From: Neocallimastix lanati (nom. inval.)
Taxonomy: Eukaryota > Neocallimastigomycota > Neocallimastigomycetes > Neocallimastigales > Neocallimastigaceae
Reading direction: 5' to 3'
Assembly (NCBI GenBank): GCA_016946835.1
Contig: JACVTC010000116.1
Span: forward strand, 55,001 to 100,000
DNA: 45,000 nucleotides
Positions 11,201-21,244 of this stretch are shown piece by piece. The notes below the pieces were generated by a model, which was not told the DNA's origin, did no database searches, and was given only the letters and a program-made list of their open reading frames with translations. The first letter of the stretch is position 1; the number at the start of each line of letters is the position of its first letter. Both the position numbers and the translations under genes were made by a program.

Positions 11201-11593
11201 GGTGATGTTCGTGAAGTTGTCAGTGGTTTAGTTAATTTCCTTAAGGAAGATGATATTAATCAAAAGAATGTTGTTGTTCTTAAGAACTTAAAGCCAGTTG
11301 CTATGAGAGGTATTAAATCTTTCGCTATGGTTTTATGTGCTTCTAACGCCGAACATACAAAGGTTGAACTTTTAGTTCCACCAGAAGGTAGTCAACCAGG
11401 TGATAAAGTTTACTTTGAAGGTTTCGAAGGTGAACCAGACAAACAACTTAATCCAAAGAAGAAGGTTTTTGAGGCATTACAAGTTGATTTCACTACTAAT
11501 GATGATTTAGTTGCTACATGGAAAGATGTTCCATTCAGAACTGATAAGGGTGTTATTAAGGCTTCTACTATGGTTAAGGCTAACATTAAATAA
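8033..11593 (+). CDS. GUS1: Cytosolic glutamyl-tRNA synthetase fused to a C-terminal EMAPII/Arc1-type tRNA-binding domain
   Basis: It charges tRNA-Glu with glutamate in the cytosol. Exons: 8033-8069, 8221-8305, 8412-8505, 8674-8836, 8976-11593; phases close in one frame. The first ~188 residues form a GST-like domain (FISGYHITLADLFIWGAL is typical). The class I catalytic core starts near 9161 ([21 protein letters not shown]), with the HIGH motif as HVGH and the KMSKS motif as LLSKRK (about 9872-9889), followed by the beta-barrel anticodon-binding region. After a Lys-rich linker comes an EMAPII/Arc1-like domain from about 11099 (ISRLDIGIGKVLEVKRHPNADSLY, positions 11102 on) to the stop. In baker's yeast this domain belongs to the separate cofactor Arc1p. 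Lysine is mostly AAG here, unlike neighbouring genes that use AAA, which suggests high expression. The start codon is not in these exons; see 7529. With that start the protein is 999 aa. Confidence 0.95.
8070..8220 (+). other. GluRS intron whose acceptor is a poly(A)27 run plus G
   Basis: The intron runs from GTAATT to 27 A residues (8193-8219) and G8220. The following exon completes the split Gly codon and the sequence PAYGPLVVCFANK. No pyrimidine tract precedes the acceptor. Confidence 0.8.
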
Positions 11594-11992
11594 GTTCCTA
11601 AAATTTTATAGTAGTATTATTATTTTTCTTAAATTAATAAAATCTAAATTTAGTATTTAATTTATATATGTAAATTATATAATAATCTTTAAATAAAAAA
11701 AAATAATTTTTTTTATTTAATATTAAAATAAGAAAAAATAAAAAATAATATAATAATAAATAAACAAAAAAATAAAATTAAAAAAAAAAAAAAAAAAAAA
11801 AAGATAATTAATATGATTAAAAGTTCATTTTAATATATATAAATGTATTTTCTTTTAAAATTCTTTAATTTATTTATTTTGGTGGTACAAAATTATTTTA
11901 TTTTATTTTATTTTATTTTATTTTATTTTATTTTATTTTATTATTATTTTTCTATTTAAAAAAAGTTTTAATAAATTTATTTATATGATGGT
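11594..11992. other. GluRS 3' flank, A/T-rich
   Basis: Presumed 3' UTR and spacer. It contains a poly-A run at about 11780-11801 and an ATTTT pentamer tract at about 11893-11942. No gene is seen. Confidence 0.6.
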
Positions 11993-12007
11993 ATAAAGAT
12001 ACAATTC
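11993..12007 (+). repeat. Left 15-bp target-site duplication of LINE fragment
   Basis: The sequence ataaagatacaattc is repeated exactly at 13120-13134, immediately after the poly(A) tail of the intervening element (the first base is shared with the A-tail, so 14-15 bp). Confidence 0.85.
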
Positions 12008-13084
12008 CCAAAATGCATTATTATTCCTGGACTAAAGAATCTAGAACACTGTATAAAAAAATCAAAAAATATAAATGTGAAAAATATGACGATATTTTAG
12101 AACGTTACTGGAAATCAGTAGCTAAATTTCAAGGTATTAAAGGTCAAAATTACGATTGTAATAAGTTCTCAAACAATAAAGCTATAATTATGCTTAGCTT
12201 AAAACATCCCCAATTCAATTTAGGGTTTTCGCGGATTATACGTTTACGCTGTGGTTATTAATACAATACTACTATTGCTATTAGAATGGGTAGAGTTTCA
12301 GAAGATTGACCCAAGTCTTGCCACTGTTGTGGCGAAGATAAACAATCTTTTGAACATTGGATTTTTAAGTGCGATGCTCTTGCATCTTTTAGATGGAATT
12401 CTTTAAATTTCATCGATAATTTCTATGTTTTATTCCTTAGGAAGATTAGAGCGTTTAATCCTCTTTCTTCCTATGACTCTATTTCTAATTTTGAAGATTA
12501 TATCAATCATTATATATACTTGTTCCTTCTTGGTGGGACTTTAGTTTTAAATGAGCTACATTTCGATAGTGGGGAACAGAGACAATTAAATGAACTACTT
12601 TTCAAAGGTTCATCTGAGTCACCTGTTCCAAAAATTGTGGGCTTGGCGGAATTCTTAACAAGTGCAATACCTATCATAAGTAGTTCGTTTGAGCTATTAT
12701 TTGATAGGTATTGCAAAATACCAAACTTATCCAAGAGCGTCGACGTCGTACTGATAAGGCATAATGATAATACAGGATCGTCATCTATTTCTACGAAGGA
12801 TGAATCTTGCCCTAGTAGTTCAATAAATGATGAATCCGGGGAGAGTTTAGTGGACACCACACTATCTATTTTAAAGATGTTACTTCTAGGTTTTATTTCT
12901 TTTTTATTTGTTAGGAAGGGAAGAATTCCCGCATAGTACAACTTGCCGAAATACATAGTATTTTCGAGCTTTTTTATTTTTTTATTTTTTAATTTTTTAT
13001 TTTTAATTTCAAATGTACTTTTCACCTGCATGTATTTTTTAAAATAAAATTTAATAAAGTTTTGGAAGTGTATTCTCTTCCCTG

Positions 13085-13120
<36 letters not shown>
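12008..13120 (+). mobile_element. 5'-truncated non-LTR (LINE-type) retrotransposon insertion
   Basis: The unit starts inside a reverse-transcriptase ORF, ends in a poly(A) tail (13088-13120) and is flanked by a perfect 14-15 bp direct repeat. These are the three hallmarks of a target-primed LINE insertion that was truncated at its 5' end. The 3' UTR between the ORF stop (12936) and the tail is about 150 bp. The inserted DNA is visibly richer in G/C than the surrounding spacer. Confidence 0.85.
12013..12936 (+). pseudogene. C-terminal part of a non-LTR reverse transcriptase ORF, broken by two stops
   Basis: One frame runs from 12013 to TAG at 12934-12936 (308 codons) but is interrupted by TAA at 12259-12261 and TGA at 12307-12309. 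Homology continues in the same frame across both stops, so they are point nonsense mutations. Just after the second stop is a Cys/His cluster, CHCCGEDKQSFEHWIFKC (12319-12372), matching the zinc-binding motif at the C-terminus of many LINE reverse transcriptases. The catalytic YxDD region is absent because of 5' truncation. The remaining ~190 residues are an unfamiliar Ser-rich tail. It cannot encode a working enzyme. Confidence 0.8.
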
Positions 13121-13122
<2 letters not shown>

Positions 13123-13134
13123 AAGATACAATTC
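13120..13134 (+). repeat. Right 15-bp target-site duplication of LINE fragment
   Basis: It is identical to 11993-12007. Together the two copies define the insertion limits and the empty-site sequence. Confidence 0.85.
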
Positions 13135-13420
13135 TGTAGAACAGCACAAACTAATCAGGAGGGTCAATACCGAAAATGCAGAAAGACAGGTCAGCAGAAC
13201 TAATACCTCTGAAAAGAGAAGACCATAATTATCTTTTAGGCTAGAATGGATGCAAGCTCCAGCGATCCTTCTATGAACTTGGAACAAGCATCTCAGGGAG
13301 TTGGAATGTATATGCTTTGAAGATTGTCAATTTAAACCCTAATCTGGAATAAGAATTCTCTTTTTAAACAGAATTCTTAAATTATTTGGAGGGTGAAGTT
13401 CATTGTATATGAATTTTTTA
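13135..13420. other. Anonymous GC-richer segment that was the LINE insertion target
   Basis: This stretch differs strongly in base composition from the spacer but has no convincing ORF on either strand. It includes an inverted repeat, TAAGAATTCT/AGAATTCTTA (13350-13359 and 13370-13379, 10-nt loop). Because the LINE duplicated bases at its left edge, this segment was already present. It may be a remnant of another repeat family; I could not match it to other parts of the window. Confidence 0.5.
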
Positions 13421-13577
13421 TTTATTTATTTGTTTATTTTTTTTTTTTTTTTTTGATTGTATTTATACATCTTATTTTGAACATTACTTTTTATTTCCCA
13501 TTATTATTATTAAAAAAAAAAAAAATATATATATATATATATATTATGTTCAATTTGGACAAATAATATTTATTTTT

Positions 13578-13630
<53 letters not shown>

Positions 13631-13696
13631 TTAGAAAATATATATGTATATGTACTTAATAAATGAATAAATAAATAAAGTTTGTAATAATTGTAG

Positions 13697-13730
<34 letters not shown>

Positions 13731-13760
13731 TACAAAGAATTTATCAAATATAATTTTTTT

Positions 13761-13794
<34 letters not shown>

Positions 13795-13871
13795 ATGAAG
13801 TTGGATGTTTCGCTCACTATGTTAAGTATTCCTGTTGATACGCTTTATAATTACTAGTGTAGAGAGCACTT
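13421..13871. repeat. Low-complexity spacer with long T-runs and (AT)n, ending in a short GC-richer stretch
   Basis: It contains a run of about 43 T (13586-13628), (TA)n at about 13698-13725 and another T-run near 13761-13790. Bases 13796-13871 are GC-richer and may belong to the SINE-like copy that follows, but copy 1 has no counterpart for them. Confidence 0.6.
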
Positions 13872-14153
13872 AATCTGTGTGTGGGTTAGTGTAGTTGTTC
13901 CTCCTTTTATGATGGTTCATGAGATCTCTGAAAAGAAGCCCATTATATGAATGTCTTTCATATTAGCCTTGCTTAGAGAGAAATCTACATCGACCCCAAA
14001 AAAAAAAAAAAAAAACTATATGGCAAATAATCTAATGAGAGTTTGAATGTGTTTGATACGTTTTAAGGAAGAGAGTGGAGGCCTTAAGGTCTTCCACTCT
14101 TATTAATTCCAGATTCCAGTCTTAAAAAACAAAAAACAAAAAAATAAAAAAAA
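13872..14153 (+). mobile_element. SINE-like retroposon, copy 2
   Basis: It is homologous over its length to 5580-5820 (roughly 70% by eye), in the same orientation and with the same order of conserved blocks. The A-box-like TTAGTGTAGTT (13886) and B-box-like GGTTCATGAGATC (13914) have the same 28-bp offset as in copy 1. An internal A19 tract (13998-14016) has expanded where copy 1 has CAAAAT. It ends in an impure A-tail (aaaaaac repeats, then A-rich). No target duplication was recognised, which fits an older insertion. Confidence 0.6.
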
Positions 14154-14450
14154 GCTTTCTTACATGCATTAATTTTTTTTGTCAATTTTTAATAAAAATC
14201 ATGCATTTTAGCTAATCATTCTTTTAAATAAATAAAGTTGAATAAATCATAAATTTTAATTATTTTAAAAAATAAAAAATATAAATAAAACATAAAGGAA
14301 AAGTGTTATATTATTTCTATTATTAATATCATCATCTATATTATCGATGTTATTATTAATATAATAATTTAAATATTATAATAAAAATCTTTACCTTTCT
14401 TCCTATTGATATAAAGATAGTTTAAAAGAAAGTCGTAGGTTTTTATCATC
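14154..14450. other. A/T-rich spacer
   Basis: No feature is supported. Confidence 0.5.
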
Positions 14451-14609
14451 TATAATATAATATAATATAATATAATATAATATAATATAATATAATATAA
14501 TATAATATAATATAATATAATATAATATAATATAATATAATATAATATAATATAATATAATATAATATAATATAATATAATATAATATAATATAATATAA
14601 TATAATATA
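14451..14609. repeat. (TATAA)n microsatellite, about 32 uninterrupted units
   Basis: Period-5 TATAA is repeated without visible interruption for 159 bp. It is the longest perfect short tandem repeat in the window. Confidence 0.95.
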
Positions 14610-15050
14610 GTTTATAGTAATAATAATTATAATAATATAAAAAAAAGAAATAATGATAATATATAAATAAAAATATTAATAATCTTATATTTTTAATATA
14701 ATTTCTATTTGGTAAAAAATTTTAATATTCAACATGTGCCTTTAAATTAAGATTTGAAATAAAAAAAATTTTTTTTTGAAATATAAGAGATAAAACATTT
14801 TTTATATATAAAACTTTTAATTTAATTGTAAAATAAATATTATAAAATTTCTTATATTTAATATTATTAATATAATTATTGACATTTTATAATATTCCAA
14901 TAATAATAATAATGAATAATAGTAAATAAACAATAACGATAATATAATAAAAATAATATATAAAATTAGAATTTCTTAGTAATAATTTTTTTTTAAAAAA
15001 AAAAAGAAATGAAATGAATTACGAATTACTATTAATTCACTCATATATAT
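14610..15050. other. A/T-rich spacer left of the copia element
   Basis: No gene is seen. The last five bases (tatat, 15046-15050) may be the target duplication of the LTR element. Confidence 0.5.
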
Positions 15051-15266
15051 TGTTAGAAATAAAGTTTAATATATGAATATTATTCTTGTTATTAAACAAA
15101 ATAACATATATAAATTTTATGTATAAATATTATAAATTATTAAGATATTAACTATTATATAAATTGTAATATGGCGCATGTATGACGTACATAAAAATAT
15201 TTATGTAATAACACATAAAATAAAATTGTGATATAATTAAAATTTATGTAGTAAAAAATATATATA
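15051..15266 (+). repeat. Left LTR of Ty1/copia element
   Basis: It begins TGTTAGAAAT and, read base by base, is identical to 16602-16817. It contains one GC-richer spot, ATGGCGCATGTATGACGTAC (15171-15190). The exact 3' boundary is uncertain within the terminal (TA)n because the sequence directly downstream in the element has been deleted. Confidence 0.9.
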
Positions 15267-15267
15267 T

Positions 15268-16556
15268 TTTACTCAACAATATGGAATAGATTATAAAGAA
15301 ACATTCGCACCCACTTTAAAACAAGATACAATTAGGATCATTACTTCTATAGTTGCAAAGAATAATTATAACATACATCAATTAGATATTAAGGCAGCTT
15401 ATTTAAATACAAAATTAAATGAAGACATATATATGGAACTACCAGAAGGTGACGACCATCAAGGAATGAAATATTGCAAGTTAAACAAAGCTTTATATGG
15501 TCTTAAACAAGCAGGACGTATGTGGAATGACACTCTAAATGAAGCTCTAATTGACATGAATTTTAATAGACTATTAAGTGAACCTTGTCTATATGTTAAA
15601 AGAAATGCGTATAATAAAATTATTTGCCTTCTAGGTGTATATGTAGATGATATTCTCATCACAGGTGAAGATAAAGAAATTTTAAAAGTTAAAAGATTAT
15701 TAAAAGATAAATTTGATATAACTGATACAGGTTATGTTGATTTTATAGTAGGTATAAAATTTGTTAAATGTAAAGATGGATATTTAATTCATCAAAAGAG
15801 ATATTTGAATGATATATTTAAAAAATTCAATATAGATAAATTAAAACCATGCTCAAATATGATTCCAATTAATAATAAAAAATTAAAAGAGAAATCATTT
15901 AATTCAACAAAATATAGACAAGCCGTTGGTAATCTGTAATATCTTGCCATATGTACAAGGCCAGATATCTTATTTTCGGTAAGTAAAGCATCACATAAAA
16001 ACCAAAATCCAAATTATGAGGATTGGTTTAATGTCATAAAAATATTTAGATATTTAAAATACACACCAAATTATGGAATTAAATTTAGTAAAAATGATAA
16101 TTATAATTTTGAGGTCTACGTAGATGCGGATTTAGGTGGTGATCCCGATACTAGAAAATCTACCACTGGATACGTGATGACAATAAACTCAGGATCCGTT
16201 AGTTGGTATTCTAAATTGCAAAATACCGTAGCAGTATCTACAGCAGAAAGTGAATATTACGGGATACATGAGTGCGCATGTCAATGTTTATGGTATAAAA
16301 ATTTATTTAAAGAACTAAATATAAATATAAATAATATAACAATTAAATTTATAATTGTGAAAACGAAACTATAAATCTTAAGTCAAAGCATATTGATTTA
16401 AAATATCACAAAATTAGAGAACTAGTTCGAGAAGGTAAAATAAAATTAAATTATATTAAATCAGAACTTAATATAGCTGATGGTTTTACCAAATATCTTA
16501 ATTCTACTCTAATGAGTAAATTTAGAAACAACATTCTTTCTAGCTTTAGTAATTAA
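15268..16556 (+). pseudogene. Ty1/copia pol remnant: reverse transcriptase and RNase H, broken
   Basis: Frame 1 starts within the reverse transcriptase (FTQQYGIDYKETFAP, 15268 on). It contains LDIKAAYLN, ALYGLKQAGRMW and the catalytic YVDD (15640-15651), and continues to an in-frame TAA at 15937-15939 where the family reads NLLYLA. Beyond it the same frame gives CTRPDI and the RNase H region (YVDADLGGD, STTGYV, STAESEYYG). Near 16350 a small deletion shifts the frame: KSKHIDLKYHKIREL and GFTKYL continue in frame 3 to a TAA at 16554-16556. The expected CDN block is missing at this point. It is non-functional because of the 5' deletion, one nonsense codon and one frameshift. Confidence 0.9.
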
Positions 16557-16589
16557 AAATAATAAATTTTTTATTTAAAGAATATTAAA

Positions 16590-16601
16590 CTTTAGGGGGA
16601 A
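16590..16601 (+). other. Polypurine tract of the copia element
   Basis: CTTTAGGGGGAA sits directly before the TG of the right LTR, where the plus-strand primer is made. This G5 stands out in an A/T-rich region. Confidence 0.75.
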
Positions 16602-16817
16602 TGTTAGAAATAAAGTTTAATATATGAATATTATTCTTGTTATTAAACAAAATAACATATATAAATTTTATGTATAAATATTATAAATTATTAAGATATT
16701 AACTATTATATAAATTGTAATATGGCGCATGTATGACGTACATAAAAATATTTATGTAATAACACATAAAATAAAATTGTGATATAATTAAAATTTATGT
16801 AGTAAAAAATATATATA
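16602..16817 (+). repeat. Right LTR of Ty1/copia element
   Basis: It is identical to 15051-15266 with a constant offset of 1551 bases. After 16817 the sequence diverges to A-rich spacer. Confidence 0.9.
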
Positions 16818-19800
16818 AAAAAATATTAAATATAATTATTAAAAAGTAGTTAACTATAATTATAAATAAATAAATAAATATTAATAAAATAATAAATGAA
16901 ATTTGAAATTACGAAATTTGAAGTGTGAATTCTAATATATATAAAAAAAATAATCTTATAAATACAAATGAATTTATAATTTTCATTGACTTCATAAATT
17001 TCTTTTTTTCTTGGGAGGAATATTGCATGTATGGGCTAATATTTAGAATTTTTTTTACAAAACTTTATTATTTATATATATAATATATATATTATATAAA
17101 ATTTTTATTTAAACAATAGAAAAAATTTTTATACAAAATTTATACAAAATTAAATATATATATTTATAATAAAATTTATTTTTAAAGATTTTCTTTGGAA
17201 AGAATAAAAAAAAAAAAAAAAAAAAAAATTAAAAAAATGTTACATGGGCTGTAAATTTTAATTATTTCTTATTTTATAAAATTTTTAAAATAATTTTTAT
17301 TATTATTATTATTATTATTAATATATTAAATACATATAAAAATTTTTCATCATATTTACTTTTTGCTTTTTATTAATGTAAAACGGTTAATGGTCATTAT
17401 CTATATATAAAAAATTGTTTTTATTTTGTATAGTTATAAACGAGTCTTTGAATTAAGAAGATTTTGATTATTTATTTTTTTTATTATTTATTTTATACAT
17501 ATTTAATAAAGTTTTATTAAATATGTATAAAAATAAACTTTTTTTTAAGCAATAAAAATATTATCCGTGATTATAATATTTGTATTTGAATGCAAAATTT
17601 ATATTAATTTAAGTTTTATAACATTTTTTTATTATTATTTATTATAATTTTTTTTAAATTATTCATTAATAATTAGATATATATAACAATTTAATAATTA
17701 ATAAATAATTTAATAATAATTAAAATCACACAAACAGATAAAAAACAAACAATAAAAAAAAAAGGAAATAAAAAAAAAAAAAAAACTAAACAATAGTATT
17801 ATAATAATATTTAATATAGTTAATTTAAATTTTGTTCTTATTTAAAAATTATTTTCTTTTTTTTCATAACTATAGTTTTTTATTTTTACTAGTTATTAGA
17901 CTATTAAAATATACCACATATATATATTTTATATATAGAGAAAGACATGTCCATTTCTGCAAAATATATCTAAAATTAAATATGTTATCGTTTATTTTTA
18001 TTTTTATTTTTGAGATGAGATATTTACTCTGAAGAAATACGAACAAATAACAACAAATGTTATCATAAAAGTCATAAACAAAATTTTATTTTGCATTGAT
18101 CATATATGGTATAATTAATATATTAATATTAAAAAAAAATCAAAAACAAAAAATTAAGTGAATTTTTTCTGTATAGTATAATTTTCGAAAATATTAATAA
18201 TAAAGTTTAATATGTATCAGCCATAGATAAACTTTTTGATTTCTAGAAAATTTCTAATAGAAAAAAAAAAAAAAAAGAACTCTAGTCAATAATATTAATA
18301 ATAATAATAAAATAATAATAAAATAATAAATAATAAAATAATAATAATGATAATAAAATAATAATAAAATAATAATAATAATAATAAAATAAAATAATAA
18401 TAATAATAAAATAATAATAAAATAATAATAAACAGAGAAATTAAAAAGTTCTAAAAAATTAAAAATTAAAAAAAAAAAAAAAAAAACATTTTAAAAGTTT
18501 CCATACTTTTATTAATTTATTTATTTATTTATTATTTACTTGTATTCTTCTTATAATATCTATTAAATATTATATATTATATAAAATTTAATCAGAATAT
18601 ATATATATTATATTTTTAAATAAATATAATGTATTAAAATTTAAATTTTTACAAAATAATAATGTAAATTACATGTTAATTTTTTTATTAATCTTTTTTT
18701 TACCTTTATTTTGAACTAAAACATTATATAATGGTAACAAAATAGATATTCTATTCATTTTATTTATATTAAAAATCTAAAATTATTATTATTAATTTTC
18801 TATTTATAATGATGGAAAATAAAAATTTTTAAAAAAAATTTAATATATATAATTGAATAACATACTTTAAAATAATTTATAATACATGTATATATACCAC
18901 TTTTATAATATAAATTATATGAATTATTTATTATTACAATTATATTTAATATATAATTTATTATTATTTATTATATTTAATTAAATTACAGTATTAAATA
19001 ATAAACTCTAATTATTAATAAATATTTTATTGCTTGACAATGAATAAACTGATATTCGTTTTTTCTTTTTTAAAAAATTGAATATGAGTAACTGAAAATA
19101 TTATCATTTTTTTATATTCAATGTATTTATTTTGAATTATATATTATATTATATATATAATACTATTATTATATTATTATATGATATTAATATATTAATT
19201 CATTTTTTTTTATATATAAAATTTATACAAATTTAAATTTAATTCTATAGAATATTCGTATAACCATAAATTAAAATAAGTATAGGTTACACGTTATCAT
19301 AAATATTAATTATATAATTATTAATTAGAAATGTAATAAAGTTTTATATTATATTTAGAATATAAAATCTTTTTTTTTTAATATAGAATATATTTAATTA
19401 GGAAAATTATAATTTTAAAGATATAAATAATTTTGTTAATAATAATGAATCTATAATAAAACAACCATAAATTTGTGGATGATGAAAATTAAAAATAATT
19501 ATTTTATTAAAAAAATAATAATAAATATATAAATAAAGCAAATAAAAAAAAAAAAAATTAACTTTGATTATAAGTTTAATAAATATTTATTAAATTTTAT
19601 TAAAATTAAATTATTATTAAATAATAAAAAAGATAAAAAAATTTTTTTTCCTTTATTCCTATTTTAAAAAATACAAAATTTTCAATAATATTTTTTGTTT
19701 AACAAAAAAATTGTTAAAAATAATTAAAAACTTTTTTTTTAAAAAAAATATATAACGTGAAAAAGAATAATAATTAATAGGAAGATTAATAAAGATAAAC

Positions 19801-21244
19801 ACTCTGAATAAAATAGGAGAATTTTGTTTTACTTAAATTCATATTTTTATATATCTTTTTTTTTAAGAATATGACCGATGAATAAAAAAAATGTATTATA
19901 TATAAAAAATGGTTATTTTAAAGTTTATTTTTTTAAAAAAAATGTCATAATAAAATTTAATTTAAATAAAAAAATTTAATAATAAATAAAAAAAAAATTA
20001 ATATTCTTTTTTTTTTTTTTTAATAGAATTTAATTTATTCTGTAATACATTTCAAATTAATATGTGAAACTAAAGAAATGTGTGAATTTTTTTTTTTTCT
20101 TTTTAAAAAAATGTAAATAGTATTCACCAAGTTAATTTATATTCCTATATATAAGAATATCTAATTATTTTAATTACTAATAAATTGTTATATTTACTAT
20201 ATTTTAAAATAAATTATATCTGTATATTTTTTTTTTATAAATTTTAATATATTATTAATTTAATTTATAGAAATTTGATATAATTATAAAAGTAGCCCAA
20301 TTTTTAATTTTTTTTTTTATTTAAAATATTGGGTTTTTCCTTATTTTTTTATTTTATTTTATTTTATTTTATTTTTTTTATTTTTGTATATTTTATTTTA
20401 TTATCATTATTATTATTATTATTTTATTTTTATTTTATTTTATTCTAATTTAAAATTTTTTTTTCTACCAAAAAAAATGAAATGAAATGAAATAAAATAA
20501 AATAAAATAAAAAAATAAAATAAAATAAAGTAAAATAAAATAAAATAATAATAAGAAATTAAAAAAATAAATTATCAAAAGTAAAAAATATCTAATACAA
20601 TATATCAGTTAAACTTTATTTAATGTTAATAAATGCAACCTATTCATAAAGCATTTTAAATTTAGATATTTTTTTATTATTAAACCTTTAGGTGAAAAAA
20701 ATATAATAAAGAAGGTTTAAATAATATTATTAAATAATTATAAATAAATTTATTAGTTATAATTTAGAGAAAATGAATATTTTAATTGAAAATTTTAATT
20801 AAATTAAATATTATTCATTTTTAAATTAAATTAAATATTAATAATATTTTATAATTACAATTAAGAAAAAATAAAATAAAAATGAAAAAAAAAAAATAAA
20901 AAATAAAATAAAAGCAAAATAAAAATAAAATAAAAACAAAATAAAGAAAAATACAATAAAATAATATAAAATATAATAAAAATAAAATAAAATAACAAAT
21001 TATTGATAGTGTAATGTTTTTGGAATTAATAAATATTGATAATAGTAATAAATTAGAAAAGATTTTGTTATTATTAAAACACTATTATTCCTGAAATATA
21101 CTTCAATTAATTAGACAATTTATTTACAATAATAATAATAAAATTATTATTAGATAATATAATATAAACTTATTTATTATAGAAATAATAAAAAAAAAAA
21201 TTATAAAGATATTTTACTAAATATATATTAGAATATTTATCAAA
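16818..21244. other. Long A/T-rich spacer (4.4 kb)
   Basis: No gene is supported. It contains (AAT)/(AATAAAAT)-type tracts at 18296-18432, ATTTT/AAAAT pentamer tracts (20340-20540, 20860-21000), many poly-A/T runs, and AGTAGCCCAATT at 20291. A 66-residue ORF at 17832-18032 is Phe/Ile/Leu/Tyr-rich and looks like chance. Confidence 0.6.

Larger units (their letters stand above)
15051..16817 (+). mobile_element. Internally deleted Ty1/copia LTR retrotransposon
   Basis: Two identical ~216-bp LTRs enclose 1335 bp. The left LTR runs straight into the middle of the reverse transcriptase: primer-binding site, gag, protease and integrase are missing. A polypurine tract (CTTTAGGGGGAA, 16590-16601) directly precedes the right LTR. 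Possible 5-bp target duplication tatat at 15046-15050 and within 16810-16816; it is ambiguous because the LTR end is (TA)n. The order reverse transcriptase then RNase H is the only part left to judge. Confidence 0.88.

Noticed and set aside
13051-13287. 78-residue minus-strand ORF
   Set aside because: It runs through the LINE poly(A) tail as a Phe run and across the target duplication, so it is a chance product of the insertion.
15937-15939. Reassigned stop codon (TAA read as sense)
   Set aside because: All cellular genes in the window use TAA, TAG and TGA normally, so the in-frame stops in the retroelements are decay.
17832-18032. 66-residue ORF in the long spacer
   Set aside because: Phe/Ile/Leu/Tyr-rich, no homology seen, no splice context, surrounding composition typical of spacer.
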